A stretch of 64,000 nucleotides of DNA from NCBI RefSeq assembly GCF_042676045.1, contig NZ_JBHTJV010000026.1, positions 62,001-126,000 of the forward strand, given 5' to 3'. The translations under genes and the position numbers were made by a program. The notes below the pieces were generated by a model. It was not told where the DNA came from. It was given only the letters and a program-made list of their open reading frames with translations, and made no database searches. Positions 51,001 to 58,505 of the stretch are shown here, one piece after another; the stretch's first letter is position 1, and each line of letters starts with the position of its first letter. The stretch comes from Pseudahrensia aquimaris. Its GTDB lineage: Bacteria > Pseudomonadota > Alphaproteobacteria > Rhizobiales > Rhizobiaceae.

Positions 51001-52142
51001 AACTTCATGACGGCGTCATCAATGCGCCCGGTAACAGAGGTTTGCATGTTCTCAGCCAAGAAATTGATTTTTTCGGCCAGTTCGTTGCTTTTGGCCTCAA
51101 TTACAGCGCCCGCACCTTCGCTAGACTGGCTGATGCGCTTAACGAGACTGCCGCCAACTTCTTCAATGCGGTTGCCGATTTGGTCGCTTTTGTCCGAGAG
51201 TAGGGCAGCCAGATTCTCCGCTGCCAAGCCGAGAGATGCTTTTATTTCGTCGTTGGAAATCGAAAGCGTACCGGCGAAACTTTTCTGGGCTTGAGAGACG
51301 CTGTCCTGAATTTCAACAGCAGACTGAGAGAGATCTTCTTTCAACGCATCGCTTGCACCTGATATTGATGAACGAACGCGCTCGGAGTGAATAACGATAG
51401 CTTCGCGCTCATTGGCCAGCTCTTCCACCAAGCCGCGCATTTTCAGTTCGTTTTCGGAATAAGAACTCGACAGTGACACGACTTCGTTGTGAACCATAGA
51501 TTCCAGTTCGCTGGCACGGTTGATCGCGTTTTCAATACCCGTGGTCAAACCTTCAACTTCGCGTCGTACGGCTGTTCCGACTGAACGCACTGCACCAACA
51601 GCTTCCGTTTCCGGCTCAATCAGCCGATAGGCAGCCTCTGTCATCGAACGCGCAGCAAGGCTTAATTCTTGCGAACGCCGAACCATCACGGAAAAGCCCC
51701 AGATCAGCAGGATTGGCACCACAACGGCAGCAGCGAAGAAGATTAAATCCGGGTTCGTATTCAGGTTGGTCCAAGAGTTAACGTCAGTCACACGCGGGCC
51801 GATACTCTTCTGGCCTGCCCAGAAGGCAAGCCCTCCCCACACCAGCGACAGAAAAAATGCAATCCACAGCATTGTGGATGGCGGGCGTTTGGCCAGGCTC
51901 GTGCTCAGCATGGCAAAGCTGGAGCGTCTGTCGTCATTGGCTGGAGGAGCAGCTGGCGTTACCGGTGGCTCTGGAGCGGGCGGTGGGCTTTTGCTGCTCG
52001 ATAGCTCTGCGGCGGCAGTGTCGATTTCGCCAATCGCGCCTTCGATGGCTTCATCTTCGAGGAAATCGATTTTCAAAGCGTCTTCGACAGCATTCAAAGC
52101 GTCTTCGACAACTTGGTTTGATGGAGCGGCTTTCTTGGCCAT
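48015..52142 (-). CDS. Giant coiled-coil membrane protein, growth-pole-ring (GPR/RgsE) homologue
   Basis: A 1375-residue protein. Layout: acidic cytosolic N-terminus and proline-rich linker (1-75), two membrane helices (about 91-110 and 133-154), a very long apolipoprotein-like helical region (about 160-1150), a proline-rich linker and a conserved C-terminal domain (VRLWDRYQRGERGIFKRDIYTPEGRRVFDEI ... DTGKVYTMLAHAAG). This design, especially the C-terminal block, is that of the Hyphomicrobiales proteins often called kinesin-like and shown in Agrobacterium (GPR) and Sinorhizobium (RgsE) to organise unipolar growth. It is clearly shorter than the Agrobacterium protein (about 2100). Start ATG 52140-52142 with GAGG upstream. 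Co-oriented with the SnoaL gene. Confidence 0.82.
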   Translation of the reverse strand: MAKKAAPSNQVVEDALNAVEDALKIDFLEDEAIEGAIGEIDTAAAELSSSKSPPPAPEPPVTPAAPPANDDRRSSFAMLSTSLAKRPPSTMLWIAFFLSLVWGGLAFWAGQKSIGPRVTDVNSWTNLNTNPDLIFFAAAVVVPILLIWGFSVMVRRSQELSLAARSMTEAAYRLIEPETEAVGAVRSVGTAVRREVEGLTTGIENAINRASELESMVHNEVVSLSSSYSENELKMRGLVEELANEREAIVIHSERVRSSISGASDALKEDLSQSAVEIQDSVSQAQKSFAGTLSISNDEIKASLGLAAENLAALLSDKSDQIGNRIEEVGGSLVKRISQSSEGAGAVIEAKSNELAEKINFLAENMQTSVTGRIDDAVMKLDERNKLLIDNVDKIDGALEGRTRQINDTLVERTREIASAFSAGQSAIKNDLAQQLGQTQEMMDNKALELSMSWAARVEEINQSILAQVDEADSRLAGRLHETKGSISSVIEEVDRKLADRAQALQANLQGQAEAIDATLITASSAVVSKFDEADQRWIERTEAVAKTIEEQSGAVEMAMEMGVGAVTDRLKSVDERLAARTDELAKTIEDKTSEVDAALSRGVSAISGKLDEADERIASRAGSFREAVEEQASAIDMTLQTRADIINSSLDGGAQRINEVLAERARELSAQLDASLEGISSSLTSETQRAEQSVAASIKALEGQIEKSVLTADQTMAARSQQVIKSLSERTAELNTMLAARSRELSTMLVKDTLPALKGFEQRGAGVAELMADKVRSAADDVAERLEAAASGVSEKITQSSGNVAQKLEGAIVSSNERMEAAAQAAAEDLAKRYMALEGQTSELIGQLSASTQNLTTTVENHSGQLVSTGDAMARKMAEVAQEVSERVRAENESMVNAITARSRDTIAALSETNGKLAGEIGDLLGRLDQSNGTLSELIVSADSNLTNAQRLLAERAAEFRQTVGEASDDLNSSSSLIESNYLGLKDVSGRVLVEISDIASRFAEQSDALTNVSRLLDQTQGNMSISLDERRNAIEALTNGLVSRSADLEELMRRFTEMMSETVNTAEGRARSLTSGLSESVASVAKEATERFAQATEEMRMTAQDLRSEISRTRAEMKKSVLELPDETKESTSAMRRVVSDQIKALKDLNDIVSKAPRYQDATPSNVTPPAAIAQPAPVAEKKPEPRPAPEPPRPAASEPVRERETVSSALRGPINFDQEAETITPKPQSANSGWVSDLLRRASRDEDAAAEPSPRARSRSNESLNSLSTEIARSIDHDEAVRLWDRYQRGERGIFKRDIYTPEGRRVFDEISDKFDNDPKFRDSVKRYVTDFERLIADVSKNDRDNVMTQTYLVSDTGKVYTMLAHAAGRFA
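50145..50693 (-). repeat. Five-register 120-bp (40-residue) tandem repeat in the coiled-coil gene
   Basis: Within the helical region, a 40-residue unit recurs without gaps: equivalent positions fall at residues 495, 535, 575, 615 and 655 (codons at 50660, 50540, 50420, 50300, 50180). The shared pattern is about L-DEAD-R-A-R--E-AK-IEE---A-D--L. Forty residues equal three hendecads plus one heptad. Confidence 0.8.
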
Positions 52143-52560
52143 ATGCAAACGCCTCGCGGTACTGTTTGCCCTGCCAACTGACGGGACAAAGTCTTGCGCC
52201 CTTTATGGGCACCCGTGCGGTGGAAACAAGGCTCTTTTGCCCTCAAAACACATGCTTTTAGTGCACTATCGAAGCCCACCAACCGTTTTGCCAAGACATG
52301 AAATACACGTATTTCAAGGCTCCGCAGGGGCGCATGCACACCCCACCGCAGGCGGACACTAGACCAATTTGACCGCCCAAGGCACCCGCGCGAGCCTGAA
52401 GCAAGCGTATTTCTTACGAAAAGGTTAACGACCGACCGCACACAAAGGAAACCAAATCTTCACCATGTTGTCAGGCTTACGGCGCGGTTAAAGAACGCTC
52501 AACGACTTTGGGGTGAGACTGCATAGCTTGACGACAGCATGTCGCTGTCACTCGCTTGGG
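52143..52560. other. Divergent intergenic region between GPR homologue and HPt gene
   Basis: A 418-base non-coding region expected to hold promoters for both neighbours. The only distinct element is the inverted repeat at 52299-52316. An 8-codon frame (52465-52491) is too poorly supported to call. No terminator or RNA gene is seen. Confidence 0.5.
52299..52316. promoter_or_regulatory. 18-bp inverted repeat, candidate operator
   Basis: TGAAATAC-AC-GTATTTCA: perfect 8-bp arms around a 2-base centre, with no T tract after it, so an operator is likelier than a terminator. It lies 157 bases upstream of the GPR-homologue start and 245 bases upstream of the HPt start. Confidence 0.5.
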
Positions 52561-52974
52561 ATGGAAAAGATGGCACAGGCAGCTTTCGCAACGCCTTCGG
52601 GCTCAACGTTTGTAACGAACAACGCGGCTTCAAAGCCAAAACGCGGAAACAGAACCGCCAATGTACGCCCGGTAGACTTGGTGCATCTGGCAAAACAGTC
52701 TCTTGGTGACCGTGCGCTGGAAATTGAAATTCTGTCGCTCTTCCGCAGCCAGTCGAAACTGTATCTAGACCGCCTAACCTGCGCCAAGACGTCTGACGAA
52801 CGCAAAATGGCTGCCCACACAATTCTTGGTTCTGCTCGTGGCATTGGCGCTTGGGCCGTGGCCGAAGAGGCAGAGAAAATTGAATTGTCCAGCGACAAGC
52901 CAGGCGACATGCGCGATCTCACGCTGGCAATTGGCGAAGCTCAAAACTTCATCGGCACTATTCTCGACGCATAA
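52561..52974 (+). CDS. HPt-domain phosphotransfer protein
   Basis: A 137-residue protein: a 35-residue disordered leader, then a four-helix HPt domain (VDLVHLAKQSLGDRALEIEILSLFRSQSKLYLDRL ... MAAHTILGSARGIGAWAVAEEAEKIE). The phospho-accepting histidine is His86 in AAHTILGSARGIGA. It would relay phosphate between a hybrid sensor kinase and a response regulator; neither is in the window. Start may be the ATG at 52561 or 52570. It faces away from the polar-growth gene. Confidence 0.85.
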   Translation: MEKMAQAAFATPSGSTFVTNNAASKPKRGNRTANVRPVDLVHLAKQSLGDRALEIEILSLFRSQSKLYLDRLTCAKTSDERKMAAHTILGSARGIGAWAVAEEAEKIELSSDKPGDMRDLTLAIGEAQNFIGTILDA

Positions 52975-53088
52975 TTCCCGCGCACGGCCCCCTGCGACCT
53001 TTTTCAGCGCGAGCACACCCGCGCTTGACTTGCAGCGGTCGCACGCTAAATCCCCCACAACAGTTTTTCAGTCGGGGTGCAGACCAGC

Positions 53089-53409
53089 ATGGCTAAGATC
53101 ACATATATCGCAAACGATGGCACGAAATTTGAAGTCGAAGCCGAAAATGGCACGACTGTAATGGAGAATGCGATCAAAAACGCGGTGCCCGGCATTGAAG
53201 CCGAATGCGGCGGCGCATGTGCGTGTGCAACCTGCCACGTTTATGTGGACGACGCGTGGACCGACAAGGTCGGTTCTGCCGAAGCTATGGAAGAAGACAT
53301 GCTGGATTTTGCTTATGAGGTGAAGCCAACGTCGCGTCTATCCTGTCAGGTAAAGGTGAGCGATGATCTGGACGGCCTCATCGTGCACGTACCCGAACGC
53401 CAAGCCTGA
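53089..53409 (+). CDS. Adrenodoxin-type [2Fe-2S] ferredoxin
   Basis: A 106-residue ferredoxin. Cluster ligands are Cys40, Cys46, Cys49 (CGGACACATC, the CX5CX2C pattern) and Cys86 (RLSCQVKV). The SAEAMEEDMLDF segment is the acidic partner-docking helix typical of adrenodoxin-like ferredoxins, which feed electrons to P450s or to iron-sulfur cluster assembly. No P450 or reductase gene is nearby, so the partner is unknown. The start ATG at 53089 gives the standard MAKITYIANDG N-terminus. Confidence 0.93.
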   Translation: MAKITYIANDGTKFEVEAENGTTVMENAIKNAVPGIEAECGGACACATCHVYVDDAWTDKVGSAEAMEEDMLDFAYEVKPTSRLSCQVKVSDDLDGLIVHVPERQA

Positions 53410-53416
53410 GCCCCGT

Positions 53417-54019
53417 CTAACTACCGTATATTCGAGCCATAAGCCGGTAATTTCGGGAATCCCGCGCGTCGAAAAGATCGTTTCGAGCGGAGTCTTCGGC
53501 GCTCAATTTCTTGGCGAGTTTCAAAGCGTTGCGCTCCAATTGCTGACAGGACTTAGCCGGCGCCATGCGTTTGATGGATCTTTCAGTCTTTTTAGCCAAC
53601 TCTTTATAAAACCGCCCGTGCGTGCGCTCATGCTTTACCAGCAGCGATTTCATGCGCTTCCATTTTTTGCGTTCACGAGCAGATACACCTCGTGTGCTTG
53701 CTAGTTTTGGCAGTACGTATTTGATCGCCAAAGAAACTTTCACACTGCGAACCCTACAGCCTGATCGAGATTTCTTTCTGGTAATCTGGAACGTAAGGTC
53801 ACGGCTGGCGGTCGCCCACGCACGCTTGCGATGTTGACGTGAATACGGGCCTTTTTTACTCATAGAACGCGCGAAATCACGAGCATTAGTGCCTGTAATA
53901 ATGTAATTTTTTGTTTTCTCTGTAATCCGAACTTCAGCTGATGCCAACGTAGGAAGCGAAAAGCCGAAGAGTCCTGCCGCGAGGCCAACTATCAGAGGAT
54001 TTGCAGTTTTTTTGGTCAT
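53417..54019 (-). CDS. DUF922 putative secreted zinc protease (exported form)
   Basis: A 200-residue, very basic protein with a signal peptide (MTKKTANPLIVGLAAGLFGFSLPTLASA, cleavage after ASA). The mature part follows DUF922: YIITGTNARDFARSMSKKGPYSRQHRKRAWATASRDLTFQI, then the metalloprotease motif HERTH (residues 130-134, HExxH) in LLVKHERTHGRFYKELAKK. Two cysteines (in SGCRV and KSCQQL) may pair. Proteolysis is predicted from the motif only. The ATG at 54017-54019 is preferred over an upstream one at 54052. A paralogue lies just upstream on the same strand. Confidence 0.85.
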   Translation of the reverse strand: MTKKTANPLIVGLAAGLFGFSLPTLASAEVRITEKTKNYIITGTNARDFARSMSKKGPYSRQHRKRAWATASRDLTFQITRKKSRSGCRVRSVKVSLAIKYVLPKLASTRGVSARERKKWKRMKSLLVKHERTHGRFYKELAKKTERSIKRMAPAKSCQQLERNALKLAKKLSAEDSARNDLFDARDSRNYRLMARIYGS

Positions 54020-54137
54020 GGTGTCAAAAACGGTCCCACTTAATCTTGCCAAACTGCCCCCGAATACAAAAAGCTACAACACGGAAGTTCCTTAGCTCTT
54101 AACGCAAACAACCGACCATGCTGTTGTGACGGTTTTG

Positions 54138-54725
54138 TTACCCACGCCTTTTCAACATAGATGACGCTATCCGTTTTTGCTCGTCTGCATCAAACTTCTT
54201 TTGCTCGCGGTCATGATCTTCCAGCATTTCCACAAACAGTGACGACACACGCGCTTGCATTGTCCTACAATTTGGTTCGGCTTGCAGTTGAAGGATTGCG
54301 GCTTCCATCAAGCGTGCGTGTTTGAACGCAATTGCGACATGCACAGCTTCATGAAGGCGGGCGTAGCGGTCTACGTTGTCCCAGGCACGTGCCATTTCTG
54401 CGGTTGCTGTCTTGCGGCCTTTCCATTCAGGCAGGGTGATGCGGGCGTTAACATCCACCTTTGCGCTTGCCACACGACACTGCGAATTGGCCGTCGCGTA
54501 GCGCATGCGGGGCCGCATTTTGATGCGGGCAACAGCAATGGCGTGCGCCCCACTGTCGAGTTTCGGACCCTTTCGGCGGATATCCTTGTCCAGAGCGGCG
54601 GTGCTGTTGCCTTTGATCTGATAGTAATCGACCGAGACTTTGTCGCCGGTAGTCGAACACGCAGTTAGGAATGCGGCAAATGCCAACACCCAGAGTACTT
54701 TCAAATGTCTCGACTGAACGCGCAT
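54138..54725 (-). CDS. DUF922-type lipoprotein with HExxH motif
   Basis: A 195-residue predicted lipoprotein: signal ending LTAC with Cys23. The mature part has DYYQIKGNSTAALDKDIRRKGPKLDSGAHAIAVARIKM, the DUF922 opening, and HEAVH (residues 125-129, HExxH) in RLHEAVHVAIAFKHARLMEAAI. Two further cysteines (SQCRVAS and PNCRTM) match those of the neighbouring exported paralogue. It lies 118 bases upstream of that paralogue, same strand. Role inferred from motif only. Confidence 0.82.
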   Translation of the reverse strand: MRVQSRHLKVLWVLAFAAFLTACSTTGDKVSVDYYQIKGNSTAALDKDIRRKGPKLDSGAHAIAVARIKMRPRMRYATANSQCRVASAKVDVNARITLPEWKGRKTATAEMARAWDNVDRYARLHEAVHVAIAFKHARLMEAAILQLQAEPNCRTMQARVSSLFVEMLEDHDREQKKFDADEQKRIASSMLKRRG

Positions 54726-54793
54726 ATAAATCCTTAGCTGGACTCTGTGGCCGTTGAAAAGCCACCAATCTTCAACTTTTCTTGCGCACCCGA

Positions 54794-56011
54794 CTAAGCG
54801 CGCTTTAGCACCGTTTCATAACCGTCAGTTGGATGCCTTGGAATAAGATACGCAAGAACCAACGAGAGAGTTGCCATAGCCGCTCCTGCAAGAAACACGC
54901 TGGCCGGACTGTAGAGCCATAACAGGCCGAAGATCACAGGAATGAAGACCGCCGCGATGTGGTTGATTGTAAAAGCTACGCCGGTGGTTGCAGCAATATC
55001 TGAATTGGTTGCGATCTTCTGAAAATAGGTCTTCAGCGCTATATCGAATGAGAAAAACGCATGATCGAGAATATAAAGCGCGATGGCGATTTCCGGTATC
55101 TCGACGAAAGCATAGGCCACAAAAATGAGTGCCAAAGCCGCGTATTCGATGCGAAGTGCGGTTCGCTCGCCCAGTTTTAAAATCAATTGCCCCACTAATG
55201 GCGCGATGATCATGACACCTGCCGCATTGACCAGAAAAAGTGCTGCAATGTCTTTGAACGCATAGCCAAACTTCTCAATCATCATCCATGAGGCGAAGAC
55301 CATGAAAATTTGTCGTCGCGCACCACCCATGAAGGTGAGTAGGTAATAAAGCCAATACCGCTTTCGCAAAATCAAAGAACGTGTCTGAAACTCGCCTTCG
55401 GGGTAGGTTGGAAAGGCTGTGATCATGATGATGACGCCCACCAAAGTTGCGCCCCCGGCAAAGGCGAACATAGTCAGGTAGCTAAGCTCATACAGGCTGC
55501 CAATCAGAAAAATGAAGGCGTAGGTTAAAAGCTGCGCAAACCCACCAACACTCATGATGCGCCCCATAATTGCAGGAGCGGTTTTCTTCGGCAGCCATTG
55601 CAGCGTCAGCGATTGGTGCATCGTCTCGTAGTAATGAAAGCCAATGGAACCGATAAAGGTAGTAAGATAAAATCCCAACGCACTGGGGAAAAATCCAGTT
55701 GCCGCAATGCCAATGCCCAAAAGCGCCAGCGATACCATTGCCAAGGTCTGTTCCCGCATTAAAAACAGCAGGAACACAGCGGCAAATGACAAAAAGCCCG
55801 GTATTTCGCGGATGGATTGCTGAATACCGACTTCCTTGCCAGTGAAATTCAGCATTTCGGCGGCGAAATTGTATTGCAGCGTCCACCATGCGGCGAAAGA
55901 CAGCTGCATGGCAGCGGCCATTAACATCAAAAGCACTGCCGGCTGACGCCAACCTTTCTCAGGCAGGAGGCCGCTCTTTGGATTTTCAATGGCTGGGCGT
56001 GCAATGCTCAT
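54794..56011 (-). CDS. Major facilitator superfamily transporter
   Basis: A 405-residue, 12-helix membrane protein with an MFS-type layout (AAMQLSFAAWWTLQYNFAAEMLNFTGKEVGIQQSIREIPGFLSF; PAIMGRIMSVGGFAQLLTYAF; NHIAAVFIPVIFGLLWLYSPASVFLAGA). No substrate-specific motif is recognised. It starts at the ATG 56009-56011 and is divergent from the VOC-kdsA pair with an 87-base gap. Confidence 0.85.
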   Translation of the reverse strand: MSIARPAIENPKSGLLPEKGWRQPAVLLMLMAAAMQLSFAAWWTLQYNFAAEMLNFTGKEVGIQQSIREIPGFLSFAAVFLLFLMREQTLAMVSLALLGIGIAATGFFPSALGFYLTTFIGSIGFHYYETMHQSLTLQWLPKKTAPAIMGRIMSVGGFAQLLTYAFIFLIGSLYELSYLTMFAFAGGATLVGVIIMITAFPTYPEGEFQTRSLILRKRYWLYYLLTFMGGARRQIFMVFASWMMIEKFGYAFKDIAALFLVNAAGVMIIAPLVGQLILKLGERTALRIEYAALALIFVAYAFVEIPEIAIALYILDHAFFSFDIALKTYFQKIATNSDIAATTGVAFTINHIAAVFIPVIFGLLWLYSPASVFLAGAAMATLSLVLAYLIPRHPTDGYETVLKRA

Positions 56012-56098
56012 CAAACAGGCTTAGGGGCTTTAACAGCAAGCCGCAATCGCGGGCCATGCGCTCTTGAACAGCAAAGACCAATCGGGCAAGGAACCGAC

Positions 56099-56995
56099 AT
56101 GAGCATCACCCAAAAACCTCGCGTCATCGATCATCTGGTCCTTCCGGTCATCGACATTGACGTTGCCCGCGCTCGCTACGAGCAATTGGGCTTCACCGTC
56201 GCTCCCAATGGCACCCATCCGTTCGGCACTGAAAACGCCTGCGTGTTTTTCAACGACGATACTTTTCTGGAGCCAATCGCTGTCGCGCACCGCGAAACAT
56301 GTGAGGCGGCAGCGCTGAAGGGCAACACGTTTGTTGCCAACGATCAGGCATATCGTTTCCGCCGCGGGCAGGAGGGCTTTTCCCACCTTGTGATCAAGAC
56401 CGACGATGCCAGCGCTGACCACAAGGATTACGTGAAGGCTGCAATTTCCGGCGGGTCAATGGTGCGCTTTTCGCGCCCCTTCAAAACACTGGAAGGCAAG
56501 CGAGACAAAGCGAGCTTCAAACTCGCATTCGCCGCAGATCGCAGAGCTCCCGATGCAGGATTTTTTGCCTGCGAAGTTGTAAGCGCCCCCAGAGTTGATC
56601 AAACAGCGCTCAAAACCCACGCAAACGGCGCACAGGGCCTGCTGGAAGTGGTGATCAGCGAGCCGAATCCATCCGATTTCCAATACTTCCTGCAAGACTT
56701 TCTCGACCAGCGCGAAATGGACAACAATTCCTTCGGCATCGAATTCGAGAGCGGCAATACGAAGGTGAGTGTTCTGTCGCCAGACGGAATGCGGGCATTC
56801 TATGGCTTGGAAGCGGAGAAAAACGAGCGTGGACTGCGCCTGACTGCCTACGTCATTGGTGTGGTTGATCTGGCGAGCGTGGAAGCCCATCTGATCCAAC
56901 AAAGAATTGCTGCCTCTGTTTTTGGCGACAAACTCGTCGTCCCACCGTCAGCCGGGCAGGGCTGCACAATTGCATTTCAGGAGGTTTCCGCGTGA
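56099..56995 (+). CDS. Glyoxalase-like (VOC) domain protein
   Basis: A 298-residue protein with two VOC-like halves: residues 8 to about 130 open IDHLVLPVIDIDVARARYEQLGFTVAPNGTHPFGTENACVFFNDDTFLEPIA, the pattern of the Glyoxalase-like (Glyoxalase_3) group; the second half (about 175-295) carries GLLEVVISEPNPSDFQYFLQDFLDQ. Enzyme activity is unknown. Its stop overlaps the GTG start of kdsA (GTGA), so the two are translated together. Confidence 0.85.
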   Translation: MSITQKPRVIDHLVLPVIDIDVARARYEQLGFTVAPNGTHPFGTENACVFFNDDTFLEPIAVAHRETCEAAALKGNTFVANDQAYRFRRGQEGFSHLVIKTDDASADHKDYVKAAISGGSMVRFSRPFKTLEGKRDKASFKLAFAADRRAPDAGFFACEVVSAPRVDQTALKTHANGAQGLLEVVISEPNPSDFQYFLQDFLDQREMDNNSFGIEFESGNTKVSVLSPDGMRAFYGLEAEKNERGLRLTAYVIGVVDLASVEAHLIQQRIAASVFGDKLVVPPSAGQGCTIAFQEVSA

Positions 56996-57825
56996 ACGCG
57001 AACACCACAGTCACCGTCGGCAACACGTCGTTCAGCAACACCGCACCGTTCACGCTCATCGCGGGTCCGTGCCAGTTGGAAAGCCGCAACCATGCGTTTC
57101 AAATGGCTGGCGCATTGAAAGAGATTTGCGGCAAATTGGGCATTGGTCTTGTTTACAAGTCGTCATTTGACAAAGCCAACCGCACCAGCCTGACGGCAAC
57201 GCGTGGATTGGGGCTGGAAAAATCGCTGGAAATCTTCTCCGATTTGCGCTTGGAATTCGGCCTGCCAACAGTGACAGACATTCACAACGAAGAGCAATGC
57301 GCACTCGTTGCACCGCACGTGGACATGCTGCAAATCCCGGCTTTCCTGTGCCGTCAGACAGATTTGCTAGTGGCCGCTGCGAAGACCGGCAGCGTAATCA
57401 ACGTCAAAAAAGGTCAGTTCCTTGCGCCGTGGGACATGCAGAATGTGCTGAAGAAAATCACAGATAGCGGCAATCCAAACGTTCTGCTGACAGAACGCGG
57501 CACGAGCTTTGGCTACAACACCTTGGTCAACGATTTCCGCGGCCTGCCAACGATGGCACAAACGGGTGCGCCCGTAATTTTTGATGCGACCCATTCTGTG
57601 CAGCAGCCCGGAGGCTTGGGCGGGTCAACGGGTGGCCAGCGCGAATTTGTTGAAACGCTGGCACGCGCAGCTGTCGCAGTAGGTGTGGGCGGTTTGTTCA
57701 TTGAAACACATGACGACCCGGACAACACGAAGTCTTCCGATGGGCCAAACATGGTGCCACTGAAGGACATGCCGGCCTTGATTGAGAAGCTCATGGCTTT
57801 TGATCGTATCGCAAAAGGGCTTTAA
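56992..57825 (+). CDS. kdsA: KdsA, 3-deoxy-D-manno-octulosonate 8-phosphate synthase
   Basis: A 277-residue TIM-barrel enzyme joining arabinose-5-P and phosphoenolpyruvate to make Kdo-8-P for LPS. Family blocks: TLIAGPCQLESRNHAFQMAG, YKSSFDKANRTSL, GLPTVTDIHNEEQ, IPAFLCRQTDLLVAAA, VNVKKGQFLAPWDM, LTERGTSFGYNTLVNDFRGL and FDATHSVQQPGG. The GTG start overlaps the preceding VOC gene. Its TAA is interlocked with the stop of the convergent FrnE gene in TTAA. Confidence 0.96.
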   Translation: MNANTTVTVGNTSFSNTAPFTLIAGPCQLESRNHAFQMAGALKEICGKLGIGLVYKSSFDKANRTSLTATRGLGLEKSLEIFSDLRLEFGLPTVTDIHNEEQCALVAPHVDMLQIPAFLCRQTDLLVAAAKTGSVINVKKGQFLAPWDMQNVLKKITDSGNPNVLLTERGTSFGYNTLVNDFRGLPTMAQTGAPVIFDATHSVQQPGGLGGSTGGQREFVETLARAAVAVGVGGLFIETHDDPDNTKSSDGPNMVPLKDMPALIEKLMAFDRIAKGL

Positions 57826-58505
57826 TCAGCCGATCGACCCGGTGCACCGGCCTTTTTCATTTCAGCGGCTTGTATAATCGCTTGCGCAATATGCTCTGGC
57901 TCCTGTGCGCCCATCACGGCGTACTTGTTGTCTATTATGAAGCATGGAACGCCCGTCACGCCCATTGATTGCGCGGTGCGGATTTCGTTGTCGGTCTCGG
58001 CCTTGTCTTTGTCTGTTGCCAGAAGCGCAGCAACAATGCTGCCATCCATGCCCGCTTCTTCGGCTATTTCCACCAGAACATCATCGCGTCCGATATGGGC
58101 GCCCTCCATGAAGAAGCGGCGAAACAAAGCCTCTACCAGCTTGTTCTGCACTTCCTCGCCTTCATTGGCGGCCCAGCGGATCAAACGATGCGCGTCCAGC
58201 GTATTGGGTGAAACTGCAATATCGCTGAAATTGAATTCCAGTCCCTCCAGCCGACCAGCCTCTTCAATTCGGCCATAAATCTCTTTGGCCTTCTCCGGCC
58301 CGCCGAATTTCGTCTCCAGATAGTCTTTTCGGTCACGCCCTTCCTTGGGAAGCGTCGCGTCCAGTTGGAAAGGACGCCATCGCACATCGGTCGTTACCCC
58401 ATCAGTCATTGCAAGCGCCTGCTCCAGACGCCGCTTGCCGATGTAACACCAAGGGCACATGACGTCGGAGACAACGTCAATGGTGATATGAGGACTGTCG
58501 CTCAT
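57822..58505 (-). CDS. DsbA-family oxidoreductase, FrnE type
   Basis: A 227-residue thioredoxin-fold protein with a large helical insertion. The redox motif CPWC (Cys17 and Cys20, in DVMCPWCYIGKRRLE) and the cis-proline segment VTGVPCFIIDNKYAVMGAQ are those of the cytosolic FrnE/YwbO group of DsbA-like disulfide isomerases. No signal peptide. Its ATG overlaps the stop of the upstream binding-protein gene (ATGA), so both come from one transcript. Confidence 0.92.
   Translation of the reverse strand: MSDSPHITIDVVSDVMCPWCYIGKRRLEQALAMTDGVTTDVRWRPFQLDATLPKEGRDRKDYLETKFGGPEKAKEIYGRIEEAGRLEGLEFNFSDIAVSPNTLDAHRLIRWAANEGEEVQNKLVEALFRRFFMEGAHIGRDDVLVEIAEEAGMDGSIVAALLATDKDKAETDNEIRTAQSMGVTGVPCFIIDNKYAVMGAQEPEHIAQAIIQAAEMKKAGAPGRSAD

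Noticed and set aside
52465..52491. Eight-codon leader peptide upstream of the HPt gene
   Set aside because: Ribosome site too distant and no attenuator-like hairpins or codon bias to support it.
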